Counted from the stretch's first letter, positions 43,313 to 54,370 are shown. The stretch is 64,000 nucleotides of DNA from Algibacter sp045066735 (GCF_045066735.1 NZ_JBISHH010000026.1:124001-188000), one strand, 5' to 3'. Numbers and translations are program-made. Notes: generated by a model from the sequence alone, not told the origin.

Positions 43313-46300
43313 TTAGCGCTTCAAAGCGAAGTGACCTCTTAAATCGAAGGCGTTTCCATCTTGAACAATTTGTGCTAAATACCAATAATCATCGGCAGGT
43401 AGGTGTTGTCCGTTAAAAGTACCGTCCCAACCGTCTGAGTCGTGTGTTAACGTTTTTAATAGTTTTCCGTATCTATTATAAATAAATACTACAGTTCCTG
43501 GTAATTGGTTGGCGCCAACAACATGCCAGGTATCGTTATACAAGTCATTATTTGGTGTAAAGTACTTTGGAATATCAAATATAAAAACTGGTCGAGTTTC
43601 GTCCATACAGCCATTTAAATCTCTAACAGTCACCAAGTGCTCTCCATAAGGTACGTTAGAAAAAATGTTGGAAGTTTGTGGTTCACCATCATCTAAAATA
43701 TATACATAATCTCCTATGCCACCTGAACGAATATTTACAATTATACTATTTGGATCTGTAAAGTTAGTTGTTGGAGGCGCAATATCAATTATTGCAGCAT
43801 CCGATTGAGCAACAACAAAATCTGCGGAGCTAGAGCATGAATTTCCTGAGGTGTAAGGTCTAGTGACCGTTACATTATAATTCCCTGGATTTTCTGGTTG
43901 AATTGTAATTTCAGGCGTTGTTTCTCCTGTGGACCATAAATAGGTGTCTCCAGCTTGTCCTGTTTCTGCACTAACAGTAATAGGTGTTCCATTACAAATT
44001 GGAATTATGTCATCTAACTCAATAACAGGTAAAGGATTAACGTAAGTGGTAAACTGAGTAATATCGTAACAAGTAGTTAAGGTAGATTCTAATCTCGCAT
44101 AAATAGTTTCCCCATTCTCTGCGACGTAAAAATTACTTAAAGCATTTATCTTTTCATCGGCATCTGTAACCGTATTGTAATATGTAATGCTATGTGTACT
44201 TGGGTTTTGGCTACCTAAAATAATTGGGTTAGCGTTGGTTAAATCGAATTCTAAGAAGCCATCGTAATTATCATCACATTCTGTTAAATCTGCGGGCGTA
44301 TTAGAGGCACGTGGATTAATATAAACTCTTAAGTTGAATGAAGTTACAATGTAACAAGTATTATCAATATCTGTTACTCGTGCATAGAATGTTTGATTTA
44401 GGTTGCTGTAAGTATACATAGGGGCTAGAGGTGCTGTATTGGTAGTAGCATCAATTTCTGTTTCATGATAAGAAATTGTTACAGCGTTTACATCATCTAC
44501 TAAACGCACGTCTACTTGCGACAAATCATAAGTATCCGTATCATTATCACATATAGCAATGGTACCTACCGTTAATGTAGCTGGTGGTAAGTTTACTTCT
44601 AATTCTTGAGGTATTACACTAAAACAACCCGTTAGTGTATTGGTGACTTTTATATATACGGTTTGTGCAGCAGAATTGAACGCTGTTGGATTTGTAATTT
44701 CATTGGTGTTATCGAAACCGTTGTCACTTATATCATCAAGGTTTTCAAAGTAGTTTATTTCTAAGTTGGATTGAATTCTGTCGTATAATTCAAATTCAGC
44801 ATCTTCTAAATTAAAAGTAGTAATACCATCATAGTCATTATCACAACTTGTTAAAACATTTGCAACTTCCGATATATCGGGTGCCGAAATAATGTTTAAA
44901 CTTAAAGTTTCAACCACAAAACATAACGAGTCGTCACTTTCAATACGTACAAACAAGGTTTGTGGATTTACAACGTTGGTATAATTAGAGCTTGTTAACG
45001 CGTTGGTATTTTCTTGTGCATCGAGTTGCGTGGTGTGATAGGAAATGTTCAACACATCTGGCGATCCGTTTGTAATTTCTTGTGTTTTTGTATTTAAATA
45101 GAAAACTGCAATTTCATCGTTGCTAATATCATCGCAAATTAAATATTGCGCTGGCGCATTGTAAACCGGTTCTGGCGCCACTTGTATAGTGAAAGAGGTG
45201 TCGGTAAAACAATTGGCATCTGTTATATTTTCAACACGAACATATATAGTTTGCGATGGTGTTATATTATTGTAAATGCTATTTTTATCGATTGGCATAG
45301 ATAGTGCAGCATCTTCATAATAGAAAACTTCTTTTCCTAATTGCCCGTTTAAAATTTCAGTATCCTTTTCAACCAATAAAAAATCTGCTGTTCGGTCTCC
45401 ATCAACTTCACATATTTGGTAATTTGTAATGGTAGGTGGGTTAGGTAGGGTATTTACAATAATTTCTTGTTCAATAATGTTGTAGCAGCCTGTGGTGCTG
45501 GCACTACTTTCTACTCTTACATAAACGGTTTGAGTGTTGGTATTATATGCCGTAGGTGTATCTATTGGATTTGTGAAATTATTAGCATCGTCTAAAGTGG
45601 TGTAATAATTAAATACGGTAACCGAAGGGTCTGCGACAATTTCCGACATTTTATCTTCTAAATTAATAATAGAAAAGCCATCATCATCATTATCACAAAT
45701 CATAAAAGCAGAAGGCGCTGTAGCAGCTGGTGCTAAAAGAATTTCAATTTCAAAAGGATTAATTGTAGCACAACCGGTTGCTATATGTTCTATACGCGCA
45801 TAAATAGTTTCTAAACTATTGGTGTTGGTATAAAATGGAGGTAATTGGTTGGTGTTATTTTCTGCGTGTGTAAGTTCTCCAAAATAGGTTACTTCAAAAT
45901 CAGGGTTGCCGTCTAGAACCGTGCTGTCTAATGAGTGTAAATCGATACTAACAAATCCGTCATCATCAGAATCGCAATAAGGAAGTGGTATGGTTGGGTT
46001 GAACAATAAAACTGGGTTAATTACTAATGTAATATCTGAAAACTCAGAACATCCACTATCAGTATCTTCTATAGTGATAAATAATGTTGTTGGATTTTCT
46101 GCTGTATATAAAACCGTTTTATCAAGCATGTTGATGTTGGCATCTCTATCTGACTCTTCTTCAAAAAAGTTTACACTAATTGGGTTTGGGAGTTCGTTAG
46201 CAATGAAGGTTTGTACAGAGTTTAGGTTGAATTGTAATAAATCGTCTGGATCTTCATTGGTATCACAAAGCGCAAAAAAACCAGTATCTGTACCTGTTAA

Positions 46301-48205
46301 AAGTAAATTGGTATGCACTTCGAGAGGAACAATGGTCGGGCAGCCCGTAGAATCGTCTACAATACGGATATAAAGAATGCGGTATCCTGGCTCAGCATCA
46401 GCATTGGTGTATTGATAGTTTGTTTCGTCTGCTACCGGATTGCTTCCTGTTTGGGCATCATCAATACTTTCGTGAAAAGTAGCCGTTACGCCAGTTAAGC
46501 CCTCTAGAACATCATCTAAAGCTTGGGTTAAATCGAAATTTGCAGAGCCATCTTGATCGCCGTCGCAGGCATCAATATATTGAGTGTCACGATTAACAAT
46601 AGGACTAATTGTAATTTCAACATTCAGTACAGTTTGATTTATACAGCCTGTAACCGGATTAATAACTCGTACATAGACGCGTTCGTTGGGCGTATTCAGG
46701 TTTTGATATGGCGTAGGTATTGGGTTTGCACCAGTATCTGCATCGGCTTGGCTGTAATGGTAAGTTACTAAAAGCGTGCTGTCTCCTGCACTAATTTCAG
46801 CATCTTTTTGCGTTAAATCTATTATGGCATAACCATCAGATAAATTATCTGTATCACACACTTCTAAAGTAGAAGGTGTATTTATAACAGGTAGCGGATT
46901 AACTACTAAATCGAAATTAGTGTACGCGAAACAACCAGAATCTGAATCTTCAATTCGTACAAAAATATTTTGCGGATTTGATAATGTATTTGGTATTGGT
47001 GTTAATATTCTATTGACGTTGGTTCGTGCTTCTGTTTCAGAATAGTGATAAGAGAAGGTAAAGTTTGTAAACGGAATATTTGCAACTAACTCCGCCGTTT
47101 TTGTTGATAAATCGAAAGTTTCTATTTCGTCACCGCTGCTGTCATCGCAGAGCTCGTAATCTGTAATTGGTGTTATTTGTTCTTCGGTATTTAGTACCAC
47201 AACAATTTCATCTTCTTCAATACACGTGCTTCCATTTAACGAAACACTTACCTCAATTTTATAGGTTCCACTTTCAATAGCGGTATATGTAGTTGCTAAA
47301 GCTCCTGGAATTTCAATATTATTCTTAAACCATTTGTATGTGGCAAAAGGGTTATCGATATCGCCATCTAGAAGCGCTGAACTTTCACAACTTGTAATAT
47401 CTTCACCTAAATCTAATATTTTAAAACTATCACCTTCAATAAATACGGCAGAATCAAAAGTACCATCTGTTTGGTCCGCAATAATTAACTTTACGTGATA
47501 AGATACATAAGGTGTAATTGTTGTAGAAGCAGTTAGCACTGTGGTTCGACCTACGTAGTTTGTATCTCCAATGTTATAACCTGCAAAATATTGCTCGTTT
47601 TCGGCAGCGCAGGCAGGTAATAAATTGGGGTGTACGGTACTTGTATTTACGGGTGTTGTTGTCCCAGGAAGAATGGCTATATTTTCATAAGGGGCAGCGC
47701 TTCCTGTTTCTTTAATAAGAAATACAAAACCATCGGAAACCTGACATGGGTTTATACCATCGTAATCTTCTGATGCAAATAAATAATTAAATTGAAATTG
47801 TCCTGAAATTGACACAATATCGAATTCAATTGATGTTGCGTTTAATGTATTTGTAGTGCCTAATGCTGCTTCTAAATCGGGATCGGTACCCCAGATGGAA
47901 GAACCTTCGCTTAATGTAGGTGTAACAAGAGAGTTTCCTCCGGAATTTGCTGCTCCCGTTGAAAGCATAATACCCCGTTCAAAAGGGAAATTAGAGCTTG
48001 CACGCTCAAAATATCCATAACTATTAAAACCATATGGCGACCCATTTATGGCCGACTGCACATTAGAAATATCCACACAACCATCTACTAGATTATCTTC
48101 AACTAGAGATTGCAATGGCATCCCGCTATCTACAGATATTTTTTGTGCGTTAGTAAATTGGCTACAACATAAGAGTATAATAAAAAAGGCGTAGAGAGAT
48201 CTCAT
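43313..48205 (-). CDS. Giant T9SS type B surface protein with choice-of-anchor L domain and repeats
   Basis: A 1630-residue exported protein. Order: signal peptide (RSLYAFFIILLCCSQFTNA), choice-of-anchor L domain (about 35-260, FERGIMLSTGAANSGGNS, FNYLFASEDYDGINPCQVSDGF), an Ig-like insert, then about eleven ~95-residue repeats (about 345-1400). Each repeat starts with a CDxDxDGxxxFDL-type line and ends in YVRVExxxTGC-type strands. Another Ig-like stretch follows, then the type B T9SS/gliding-motility C-terminal domain (KYFTPNNDLYNDTW, YNRYGKLLKT, GWDGTFNGQHLPADDYW, FALKR). Expected to be a long repetitive adhesin on the cell surface. The first of three T9SS genes in the cluster by coordinate, read leftward. 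Confidence 0.93.
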   Translation of the reverse strand: MRSLYAFFIILLCCSQFTNAQKISVDSGMPLQSLVEDNLVDGCVDISNVQSAINGSPYGFNSYGYFERASSNFPFERGIMLSTGAANSGGNSLVTPTLSEGSSIWGTDPDLEAALGTTNTLNATSIEFDIVSISGQFQFNYLFASEDYDGINPCQVSDGFVFLIKETGSAAPYENIAILPGTTTPVNTSTVHPNLLPACAAENEQYFAGYNIGDTNYVGRTTVLTASTTITPYVSYHVKLIIADQTDGTFDSAVFIEGDSFKILDLGEDITSCESSALLDGDIDNPFATYKWFKNNIEIPGALATTYTAIESGTYKIEVSVSLNGSTCIEEDEIVVVLNTEEQITPITDYELCDDSSGDEIETFDLSTKTAELVANIPFTNFTFSYHYSETEARTNVNRILTPIPNTLSNPQNIFVRIEDSDSGCFAYTNFDLVVNPLPVINTPSTLEVCDTDNLSDGYAIIDLTQKDAEISAGDSTLLVTYHYSQADADTGANPIPTPYQNLNTPNERVYVRVINPVTGCINQTVLNVEITISPIVNRDTQYIDACDGDQDGSANFDLTQALDDVLEGLTGVTATFHESIDDAQTGSNPVADETNYQYTNADAEPGYRILYIRIVDDSTGCPTIVPLEVHTNLLLTGTDTGFFALCDTNEDPDDLLQFNLNSVQTFIANELPNPISVNFFEEESDRDANINMLDKTVLYTAENPTTLFITIEDTDSGCSEFSDITLVINPVLLFNPTIPLPYCDSDDDGFVSIDLHSLDSTVLDGNPDFEVTYFGELTHAENNTNQLPPFYTNTNSLETIYARIEHIATGCATINPFEIEILLAPAATAPSAFMICDNDDDGFSIINLEDKMSEIVADPSVTVFNYYTTLDDANNFTNPIDTPTAYNTNTQTVYVRVESSASTTGCYNIIEQEIIVNTLPNPPTITNYQICEVDGDRTADFLLVEKDTEILNGQLGKEVFYYEDAALSMPIDKNSIYNNITPSQTIYVRVENITDANCFTDTSFTIQVAPEPVYNAPAQYLICDDISNDEIAVFYLNTKTQEITNGSPDVLNISYHTTQLDAQENTNALTSSNYTNVVNPQTLFVRIESDDSLCFVVETLSLNIISAPDISEVANVLTSCDNDYDGITTFNLEDAEFELYDRIQSNLEINYFENLDDISDNGFDNTNEITNPTAFNSAAQTVYIKVTNTLTGCFSVIPQELEVNLPPATLTVGTIAICDNDTDTYDLSQVDVRLVDDVNAVTISYHETEIDATTNTAPLAPMYTYSNLNQTFYARVTDIDNTCYIVTSFNLRVYINPRASNTPADLTECDDNYDGFLEFDLTNANPIILGSQNPSTHSITYYNTVTDADEKINALSNFYVAENGETIYARLESTLTTCYDITQFTTYVNPLPVIELDDIIPICNGTPITVSAETGQAGDTYLWSTGETTPEITIQPENPGNYNVTVTRPYTSGNSCSSSADFVVAQSDAAIIDIAPPTTNFTDPNSIIVNIRSGGIGDYVYILDDGEPQTSNIFSNVPYGEHLVTVRDLNGCMDETRPVFIFDIPKYFTPNNDLYNDTWHVVGANQLPGTVVFIYNRYGKLLKTLTHDSDGWDGTFNGQHLPADDYWYLAQIVQDGNAFDLRGHFALKR

Positions 48206-48330
48206 GGTTGGGTAGGCTATTATCAGGGTTTTGAATTGTTGCTATTAATGTGCTAAAAGTATTTGTTTTTCAATTGAAATTTAAAAAATTAAGGTAAACT
48301 ACAATTTAATAAGGTTTTAGCGCTACTAGA

Positions 48331-50778
48331 TTAATACTTTAACGTAAAATGATCTTTAAATATTCTACCATCTTCAAGTTTAATTAAAAACCAATAATCG
48401 TCGCTTGGTAATTTAAAACCATTAAAGCGTCCATTCCAACCGTTTTCTGTCGGTTTTAGTGTCTTAATTAACTTACCAAACCGGTTATATATTGTAATCT
48501 CGGAGTTTGGTTGGTTGCTGCTCGATATACCATAAACTTGCCAAGTATCATTAAACCCGTCATTGTTTGGTGTGAAAAATTTTGGAAAACCTATTACATA
48601 TACTGTTTCATTTATAACACCGCAATCGCTTTTAGTGTCTTTAACAGATACGGTATAATCTCCAGGGCGGACGTTTTCAAATACAATCTCACTTTGGTAC
48701 GGCGCCACAACTACATTATTACTGTTTAGTAAACGATATTCGTAACTACCTTCTCCAGAAGTTAATACGGTAATCGTGTTGTTTTTAGAAACATCCTCGA
48801 CTTTTATATCGTTAATAGTTGCAATATTAGAAGCTTCAATAGTTATTGCTTTACTTTTAGAGCATCCCGTAGCGTTTGTTACGGTAACGTTGTAAGTGCC
48901 AACTTGGTTAATGTTTATAGCGTAAGTTATTTCTCCGGTAGACCAACTATAGCTGTAATTATCAGGGGAGTCGTTTTTTAACCCTGCATTAATTTCGATG
49001 TTTTCGGGGTATGTGTTCAAGCAATAATATAGTAAATCCTCAGAATCAATTTCGGGTAATTTAGAAACGGTAAGTGCAACCTCGCTAATACCATAACAAT
49101 TGTTCGCATTTTCTACTCGGGCAAAAATAGTTTGGTTGTAGGCTAACGTGTTGGTGAAATTGCTGTTTAATTCATTTGTTTCGAGTAAGGCATCGTTATA
49201 GGTTTCATAATAAAAAATATTTAACCCAGTAGGAAGGCCGTTAATAACTTGGTTATCTGCATCGTTTAAATTAAAAGATTCAAAGCCATCTTCGACGCCA
49301 TCATTATCACACAATGAAAGTGTGGCATTGTTTGAGTTTGTTATGCTTACTGCTAATGTTAACTCGCTGTAACTAAAACACCCGGTTACTGTATTTGTAA
49401 CTTCTACATAAATAATTTGCGGGTTTTTGGTGTTTAAAAAAGTGTCTCCATTTACTTCTGAAGTTCTGCCGCTATCTGTAAAAAAGCGTACGGATCTGTC
49501 GGGGGCATTACCTGTTAAATCTGCTTCAGATTGGTTTAAATTGAAGATTGTGAAACCATCACTTACACCATCTTCATCACATTGAAGTAAAGAAGCATTA
49601 AAAGCTTCTGGATTGGCATTTGTGATTAAACTGAACGAAGTAATACTTCTACATAGCGGATTAGCTTTATCTTCAATACGAACAAAAACGTCTTCATTAA
49701 ATGCGGTTTTGTTATAATATGAATTGGGGTGTGGTGCATTTTTTGTTTCAGCATCCAAAGAAGATTCATAGTAAGTAATATTGAAATTATTAGGCTCTTG
49801 GCCATCTAGAATTTCACTGTTTTTTGAAGACAATGTGAAAGTTGTTCGTCCATTTTTATCATTACCATCATCTAGATTATCGCAAAGCACATAATCCGTA
49901 GGTTTTATAAAATTTGGGCCTGTGTTTACAATAAGGTCAAATTCTGATATTTCGAAACACCCTGTAGAATTGTTTGTAATTCTGGCGTATATGGTTTGCG
50001 GACTTGCAGTGTTTGTATATGGCGAACTAATTTGGTTAATACCTATTATTGCATCACTTTCAGAATCGTGATAAGTAATTGCCGCATCGGTTTGTGTTCC
50101 TGTAATAATTGGTGTGTTTTCTTCTAAGTTGAATGCTGTAAAACCATCGTTGTAAGGTACTGTGATATCGCAGTTTTCTAGATTTTTAGAAACAGAACTT
50201 ACTGTTGAAGCATCGGTTGGTGGTTCTGAAAATTCTGCAGTTCCTGTCCATTCCAAATTAAAGGGGCTATTGCCAATTGGTCTATCTATAACAATAAAAT
50301 AAGTATCTCCAGCTTTTACATTAAGCCAGCTCACAAAGCTATTACCATTTGCGCCTGGACCCTCAGAGGTGTCGCTTTCTGTGGCATTCATACCTGTGAA
50401 ATTATTGCTCGCTCCAGAAGAGGAAGGGTTAGTGGTAGAGCATCTAATCGCGAAATTTAAATTAGTACAATCAGCATTAGGGCCAAATACAAAAAAGTCG
50501 TAATCTTCGTTTATAGAACTACTAGAAGGTTTTAGTGTAAAACCTAGTGTTCCATCGGTTACGGGGGTTACCTTTAGCCAAACACTCTGGTTTTCTTGAC
50601 TGCTACAGTTTTGTCCTAAACCTAGTTCTTGTTTACCAATACCATTAACGTCTAAGTTAATGTTTGAGTTTCCGCATACTATTACGGCATCGCTACAATC
50701 TGTAGGATTTTGGGCAAAAAAATCTAGTTGAAAAGCAAGGCTCATCAAGATAGAGAGGGAGAGTGTTTTTATTTTCAA
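48331..50778 (-). CDS. T9SS type B surface protein (815 aa)
   Basis: Signal peptide (KIKTLSLSILMSLAFQLDFFA), then an N-terminal beta domain (about 25-180, CSDAVIVCGNSNINLDVNG) of the pre-peptidase/gliding type. About four repeats of the CDxDGxxDGFxxFNL kind follow, with an Ig-like stretch (CLNTYPENIEINAGL, WSTGE) and a type B T9SS domain (KFFTPNNDGFNDTWQVYG, FNGFKLPSDDYWFL, HFTLKY). Its C-terminal ~380 residues are very similar to those of the 906-residue neighbour, pointing to tandem duplication. The two genes are 3 bases apart and co-transcribed. Confidence 0.92.
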   Translation of the reverse strand: MKIKTLSLSILMSLAFQLDFFAQNPTDCSDAVIVCGNSNINLDVNGIGKQELGLGQNCSSQENQSVWLKVTPVTDGTLGFTLKPSSSSINEDYDFFVFGPNADCTNLNFAIRCSTTNPSSSGASNNFTGMNATESDTSEGPGANGNSFVSWLNVKAGDTYFIVIDRPIGNSPFNLEWTGTAEFSEPPTDASTVSSVSKNLENCDITVPYNDGFTAFNLEENTPIITGTQTDAAITYHDSESDAIIGINQISSPYTNTASPQTIYARITNNSTGCFEISEFDLIVNTGPNFIKPTDYVLCDNLDDGNDKNGRTTFTLSSKNSEILDGQEPNNFNITYYESSLDAETKNAPHPNSYYNKTAFNEDVFVRIEDKANPLCRSITSFSLITNANPEAFNASLLQCDEDGVSDGFTIFNLNQSEADLTGNAPDRSVRFFTDSGRTSEVNGDTFLNTKNPQIIYVEVTNTVTGCFSYSELTLAVSITNSNNATLSLCDNDGVEDGFESFNLNDADNQVINGLPTGLNIFYYETYNDALLETNELNSNFTNTLAYNQTIFARVENANNCYGISEVALTVSKLPEIDSEDLLYYCLNTYPENIEINAGLKNDSPDNYSYSWSTGEITYAININQVGTYNVTVTNATGCSKSKAITIEASNIATINDIKVEDVSKNNTITVLTSGEGSYEYRLLNSNNVVVAPYQSEIVFENVRPGDYTVSVKDTKSDCGVINETVYVIGFPKFFTPNNDGFNDTWQVYGISSSNQPNSEITIYNRFGKLIKTLKPTENGWNGRFNGFKLPSDDYWFLIKLEDGRIFKDHFTLKY

Positions 50779-50781
50779 AAG

Positions 50782-53502
50782 TTAATATTTTAATGAAAAA
50801 TGATCTTTATGTATACGGCCATCTTCCAATTGAATAACAAACCAATAATCATCAGCAGGTAATAATGAGCCATTAAAGCGGCCATTCCAACCAGTATCTT
50901 TTGGACTTAATGTTTTTACTAATTTACCGTAGCGATTATAAATTAAAATTTTTGAGTTTGGTTGGTTGTCTCGAGAGATTCCATAAATTCTCCAAGTATC
51001 ATTAAAACCGTCGTTGTTTGGTGTAAAAAACTTTGGAAAACCAATAACATACGCTTTTTCGCTAACAGTACCACAATCGTTTTTTGTATCGTTTACAGAT
51101 ACGGTATAAACACCAGGAAATACATTTTCGAAAACGGGGTCACTTTGGTATGGAGCAATTACAACATTATTACTATCTAATAATCTATACTCGTAATCGC
51201 CTTCTCCAGAAGCTATAACGGTTATACTGTTGTTTTTTGAAACATCTTTAACTTCAATATTATTTATGCTAGCAATATTAGCGCCTTCAACAGTAATTGT
51301 TCTGCTTTTAGAACAGCCAACAGCGTTTGTTACAGTAACATTATATATGCCTGCTTCATTAATATTTATAGAATATGTATTCTCTGAGTTAGACCAATTG
51401 TAAGTGAAATTATTTGAAGAGCCATTTAGTACACCCGCATTAATAGCCAATGTTTCTGGGAATTTATTTAAGCAGTAATAGAATAAAGCTTCGGTCTCTA
51501 TTTCCGGTAGTTTGTTAACTGTGAGTTCTATTTCGCTAATTCCGTAACAGTTATTAGCATTTTCAATACGGGCATAAATAGTTTGATTGTATACTGTTGT
51601 ATTGGTGTAAGTGCTATTTAAATTGTTTTCTTCTAATAGCGCATCATTATAATTTTCAAAATATAAAATGGTTAACCCAGAAGGCAAGCCATCCGTTAAT
51701 TGTACATCAGCATCGTTTAAATTAAAGGTTTGGAAACCATCTTCGTTACCATCATCATCGCATAAAATTAATTCAGCATCTTTCGAATCTGTTGAGCTTA
51801 CCGCAATGGTTAATTCAGAATAATCAAAACAAGATGTTTCTGTGTTATAAACTTCAACATAAATAATTTGCGGGTTAGATATGTTATTATAAGCTGCGCC
51901 ATCTACTTCCATAGTTCTGGCGCTATCTGTATAGAAACGTGTTGCTAATCCTGATACATTTCCTGTTAAAACCTCGTTGGCTTCGTTTAAAACAAATGTG
52001 GTTCTGTTATCTTTTAGGCCATCTTCATCGCATTGTAGCAGGATGTAATTAAAAGCCTCTGGGTTTTCGTTAAAGTTTACATAAGCTTCACCTTCTAAGG
52101 CACAGTCTCCGTTATTTGGATCGATATAAACTTCATAATGTCCGCTTGCATCAATAAAGAGACTAGCACTGGTTTCAGTAAGTGGTAAACCATTGATAGA
52201 CCAAGTATAAGTAGCCCCAGCAATATCATCGGCAGCTAGGGTATAGGTGTCGTTTTCGCACAAGTCTAGGTTAACAGTGCTTTTTGAATTCTTAATAATA
52301 TCAATTTTTGTGTTGAAAAAAGATTGAATAAATGGAGGTAAACCTTGAGAGGATAAGTTGGGCGATAAGTTAACAGCGTTGTGTTGATAATTACTGGCTG
52401 TTCCTATGCTATTTGGATTGTTTATTACTCCTAAATAAGGAAGCCCTTGTCTATAAGTGGCACTTAGCGCTCTATAGATTTTTCCGTTTGGAGCAAGTTG
52501 TAAACCACCTCTATAAAGACGCCTATCGTCTAAGGTAATGGCAGAGTTTACAATATCTGGAGCAAGTAAGTTATATTGAATTAATTTAGATTCGTGATTA
52601 TTAGGGTCTTCATTAGCTGCTTGGTTGTTGTTGTCTGAAAAATCGTTGTACGTACTAGCATAAAGTAACTCGCTATTTGGCGAAAATTCTAACCCGTAAG
52701 CTTTGTCTGCAGCACCAGTTATAGGGATGCGCATTTGGTTACTAACTATGCCCGTAGCAACATCGAAATCGTAAAGGTATAGTCCGTTTTGAACACTACT
52801 ACACGCCACTTTTGTACCATCTGGCGAAAGTTTTAAATAGCCACGATAATCTATAAATAAAGGGGTTGGGAGTGTAAATGTAGACTTAATTGGGGCATTT
52901 AATACCCCAGTAGCGTCAACTTCATAAGCATAAAATGTATCTAACACCCCTAGGTTTCCATCTTCTGGAGCAAAAGCAATTACCCAAATAGAATTTGTAA
53001 TGCAATCTTTTAAAACTGCGGTAATTTTCTCGGAACAATCATTTAATAAATTTACGTTTTTGTTGGTTACTCTACCTAAACCGCCATTTAGTGTTATATC
53101 AACTTCAGAGTAATTTAAACCAAAATGTGCTTCGTTATTATTGTGGTCGTCTACGGTAAAAATATAATAAATATCATCATTATTTGGTTTTGGAACAATA
53201 ATCGCCGACTGCGTACTGGATGGATCTCCAAATAAGCCACTACCATTGTTCATGATAGCGTGGTTTTTATTCCAAACGGTTGTGCCATCGGTATAGAATA
53301 GTAAATCGCCAAACTCATCTGATATGGTTGCACAACCTTCAAAGGTGTTTAGTTCTCCATTGGTCAATGTAGTTACGTTGTTAGATGCTAAATCAAATTT
53401 AACACCACTGTTATAGCCAAAATACCATGTAGAGGCCTCACTTTGAGCATAGATACTAAATCCTGCTAAACAAAATAAAGCGAATAATATATTTTTTTTC
53501 AT
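50782..53502 (-). CDS. T9SS type B surface protein with N-terminal beta-propeller (906 aa)
   Basis: Signal peptide (KKNILFALFCLAGFSIYA), then a WD40/YncE-like propeller (about 20-400: WYFGYNSGVKFDL, SAIIVPKPNNDDIYYIFTVD, YRGYLKLSPDGTKVA, YGLEFSPNSELLYAS). A PKD/Ig-like domain follows, then two CDxDG repeats and the type B T9SS domain (KFFTPNNDGFNDTWRIYG, NRYGKLVKTL, HFSLKY). This is the propeller-gliding family common in Flavobacteriaceae. First gene of the leftward unit with the 815-residue paralogue. Confidence 0.92.
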   Translation of the reverse strand: MKKNILFALFCLAGFSIYAQSEASTWYFGYNSGVKFDLASNNVTTLTNGELNTFEGCATISDEFGDLLFYTDGTTVWNKNHAIMNNGSGLFGDPSSTQSAIIVPKPNNDDIYYIFTVDDHNNNEAHFGLNYSEVDITLNGGLGRVTNKNVNLLNDCSEKITAVLKDCITNSIWVIAFAPEDGNLGVLDTFYAYEVDATGVLNAPIKSTFTLPTPLFIDYRGYLKLSPDGTKVACSSVQNGLYLYDFDVATGIVSNQMRIPITGAADKAYGLEFSPNSELLYASTYNDFSDNNNQAANEDPNNHESKLIQYNLLAPDIVNSAITLDDRRLYRGGLQLAPNGKIYRALSATYRQGLPYLGVINNPNSIGTASNYQHNAVNLSPNLSSQGLPPFIQSFFNTKIDIIKNSKSTVNLDLCENDTYTLAADDIAGATYTWSINGLPLTETSASLFIDASGHYEVYIDPNNGDCALEGEAYVNFNENPEAFNYILLQCDEDGLKDNRTTFVLNEANEVLTGNVSGLATRFYTDSARTMEVDGAAYNNISNPQIIYVEVYNTETSCFDYSELTIAVSSTDSKDAELILCDDDGNEDGFQTFNLNDADVQLTDGLPSGLTILYFENYNDALLEENNLNSTYTNTTVYNQTIYARIENANNCYGISEIELTVNKLPEIETEALFYYCLNKFPETLAINAGVLNGSSNNFTYNWSNSENTYSININEAGIYNVTVTNAVGCSKSRTITVEGANIASINNIEVKDVSKNNSITVIASGEGDYEYRLLDSNNVVIAPYQSDPVFENVFPGVYTVSVNDTKNDCGTVSEKAYVIGFPKFFTPNNDGFNDTWRIYGISRDNQPNSKILIYNRYGKLVKTLSPKDTGWNGRFNGSLLPADDYWFVIQLEDGRIHKDHFSLKY

Positions 53503-53531
53503 CTAATTAATAGCAATAGCTACCAAATATA

Positions 53532-54356
53532 TTATAAATCGCGCTTTTTTAATAATTTAAACGATAAAAATACAAATAGAGCGGTCCAGCCTAGAACTAT
53601 AGCGATTTCATACCAATGCACTAAATAATCATAGGCTAGTTCTGCCTTTTCTGGGAATTTAGACATAGCTACACGTTGAAAAGGTTGTTCTATTAAGTTG
53701 TACATAGATTGTAACGGAAAGAAATTCTGAATATTAGTTGCAATATGGTGATCGAATTGCCAGGTGATTAACCCGAAAATAATCCATTCAGAAATAAATA
53801 AAATAAACAAGAATGCTAGAGCAAATGCTGAACGTTTTACTAACATGCCTAGAAATAAGCATAAACTAAAAAAGCCTAATAGTTTTACAAAATAAGCTAA
53901 CAAGAAGTTTGTTTCTCTTATAATGATACCGAACTCGTTATAACTTGAGTAATACAAACCAATACATAATGAAATAAGCCCAATTAACACCGTTGAAATA
54001 AGCGAAAAGAAAGCAATAGCGTAGAATTTAGATAAAATAAACTCCTTTTTGCTTAAGCCATCAATAAGGTTTTGTTTTATGGTTTTGTTGCTATATTCAT
54101 TACCAATCATGCTTACTACCACAATAGCAAAAAAGAATTTAAATTGTGAAGCAAAAAAAGTGGTTAAATGCCAAATTATTGGGAAGTTAAAAACGCCTAA
54201 TTCACCAAGTTCTAATGTGAAAAATCCAAAAACATTTATTTTTATAGATGATAAAAGAATAACGAAAAAAGGTAAAATAAACGATACAAAAATTAAAACT
54301 TTGCTAGTTCGGTTTAATAAAAGCTTTTGTAATTCTAGGTTTAAAAGTCGGAACAT
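53532..54356 (-). CDS. ABC-2 type transporter permease
   Basis: A 274-residue membrane protein with about six helices and the ABC-2 permease pattern (NEYSNKTIKQNLIDGLSKKEFILSKF), where the cytosolic NEY...T(I/V)xQNLxDGxxR region contacts the ATPase. It follows the ATP-binding gene by 14 bases in the same operon. Likely exports a lipid, peptide or drug; the substrate is unknown. Confidence 0.88.
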   Translation of the reverse strand: MFRLLNLELQKLLLNRTSKVLIFVSFILPFFVILLSSIKINVFGFFTLELGELGVFNFPIIWHLTTFFASQFKFFFAIVVVSMIGNEYSNKTIKQNLIDGLSKKEFILSKFYAIAFFSLISTVLIGLISLCIGLYYSSYNEFGIIIRETNFLLAYFVKLLGFFSLCLFLGMLVKRSAFALAFLFILFISEWIIFGLITWQFDHHIATNIQNFFPLQSMYNLIEQPFQRVAMSKFPEKAELAYDYLVHWYEIAIVLGWTALFVFLSFKLLKKRDL

Positions 54357-54370
54357 GTGTTTTGCTTGTA

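Noticed and set aside
43313..53502. Regular repeats as a possible CRISPR array
   Set aside because: The repeats are ~280-290 bases, degenerate and in frame within secreted proteins; there are no short identical repeats with unique spacers and no cas genes.
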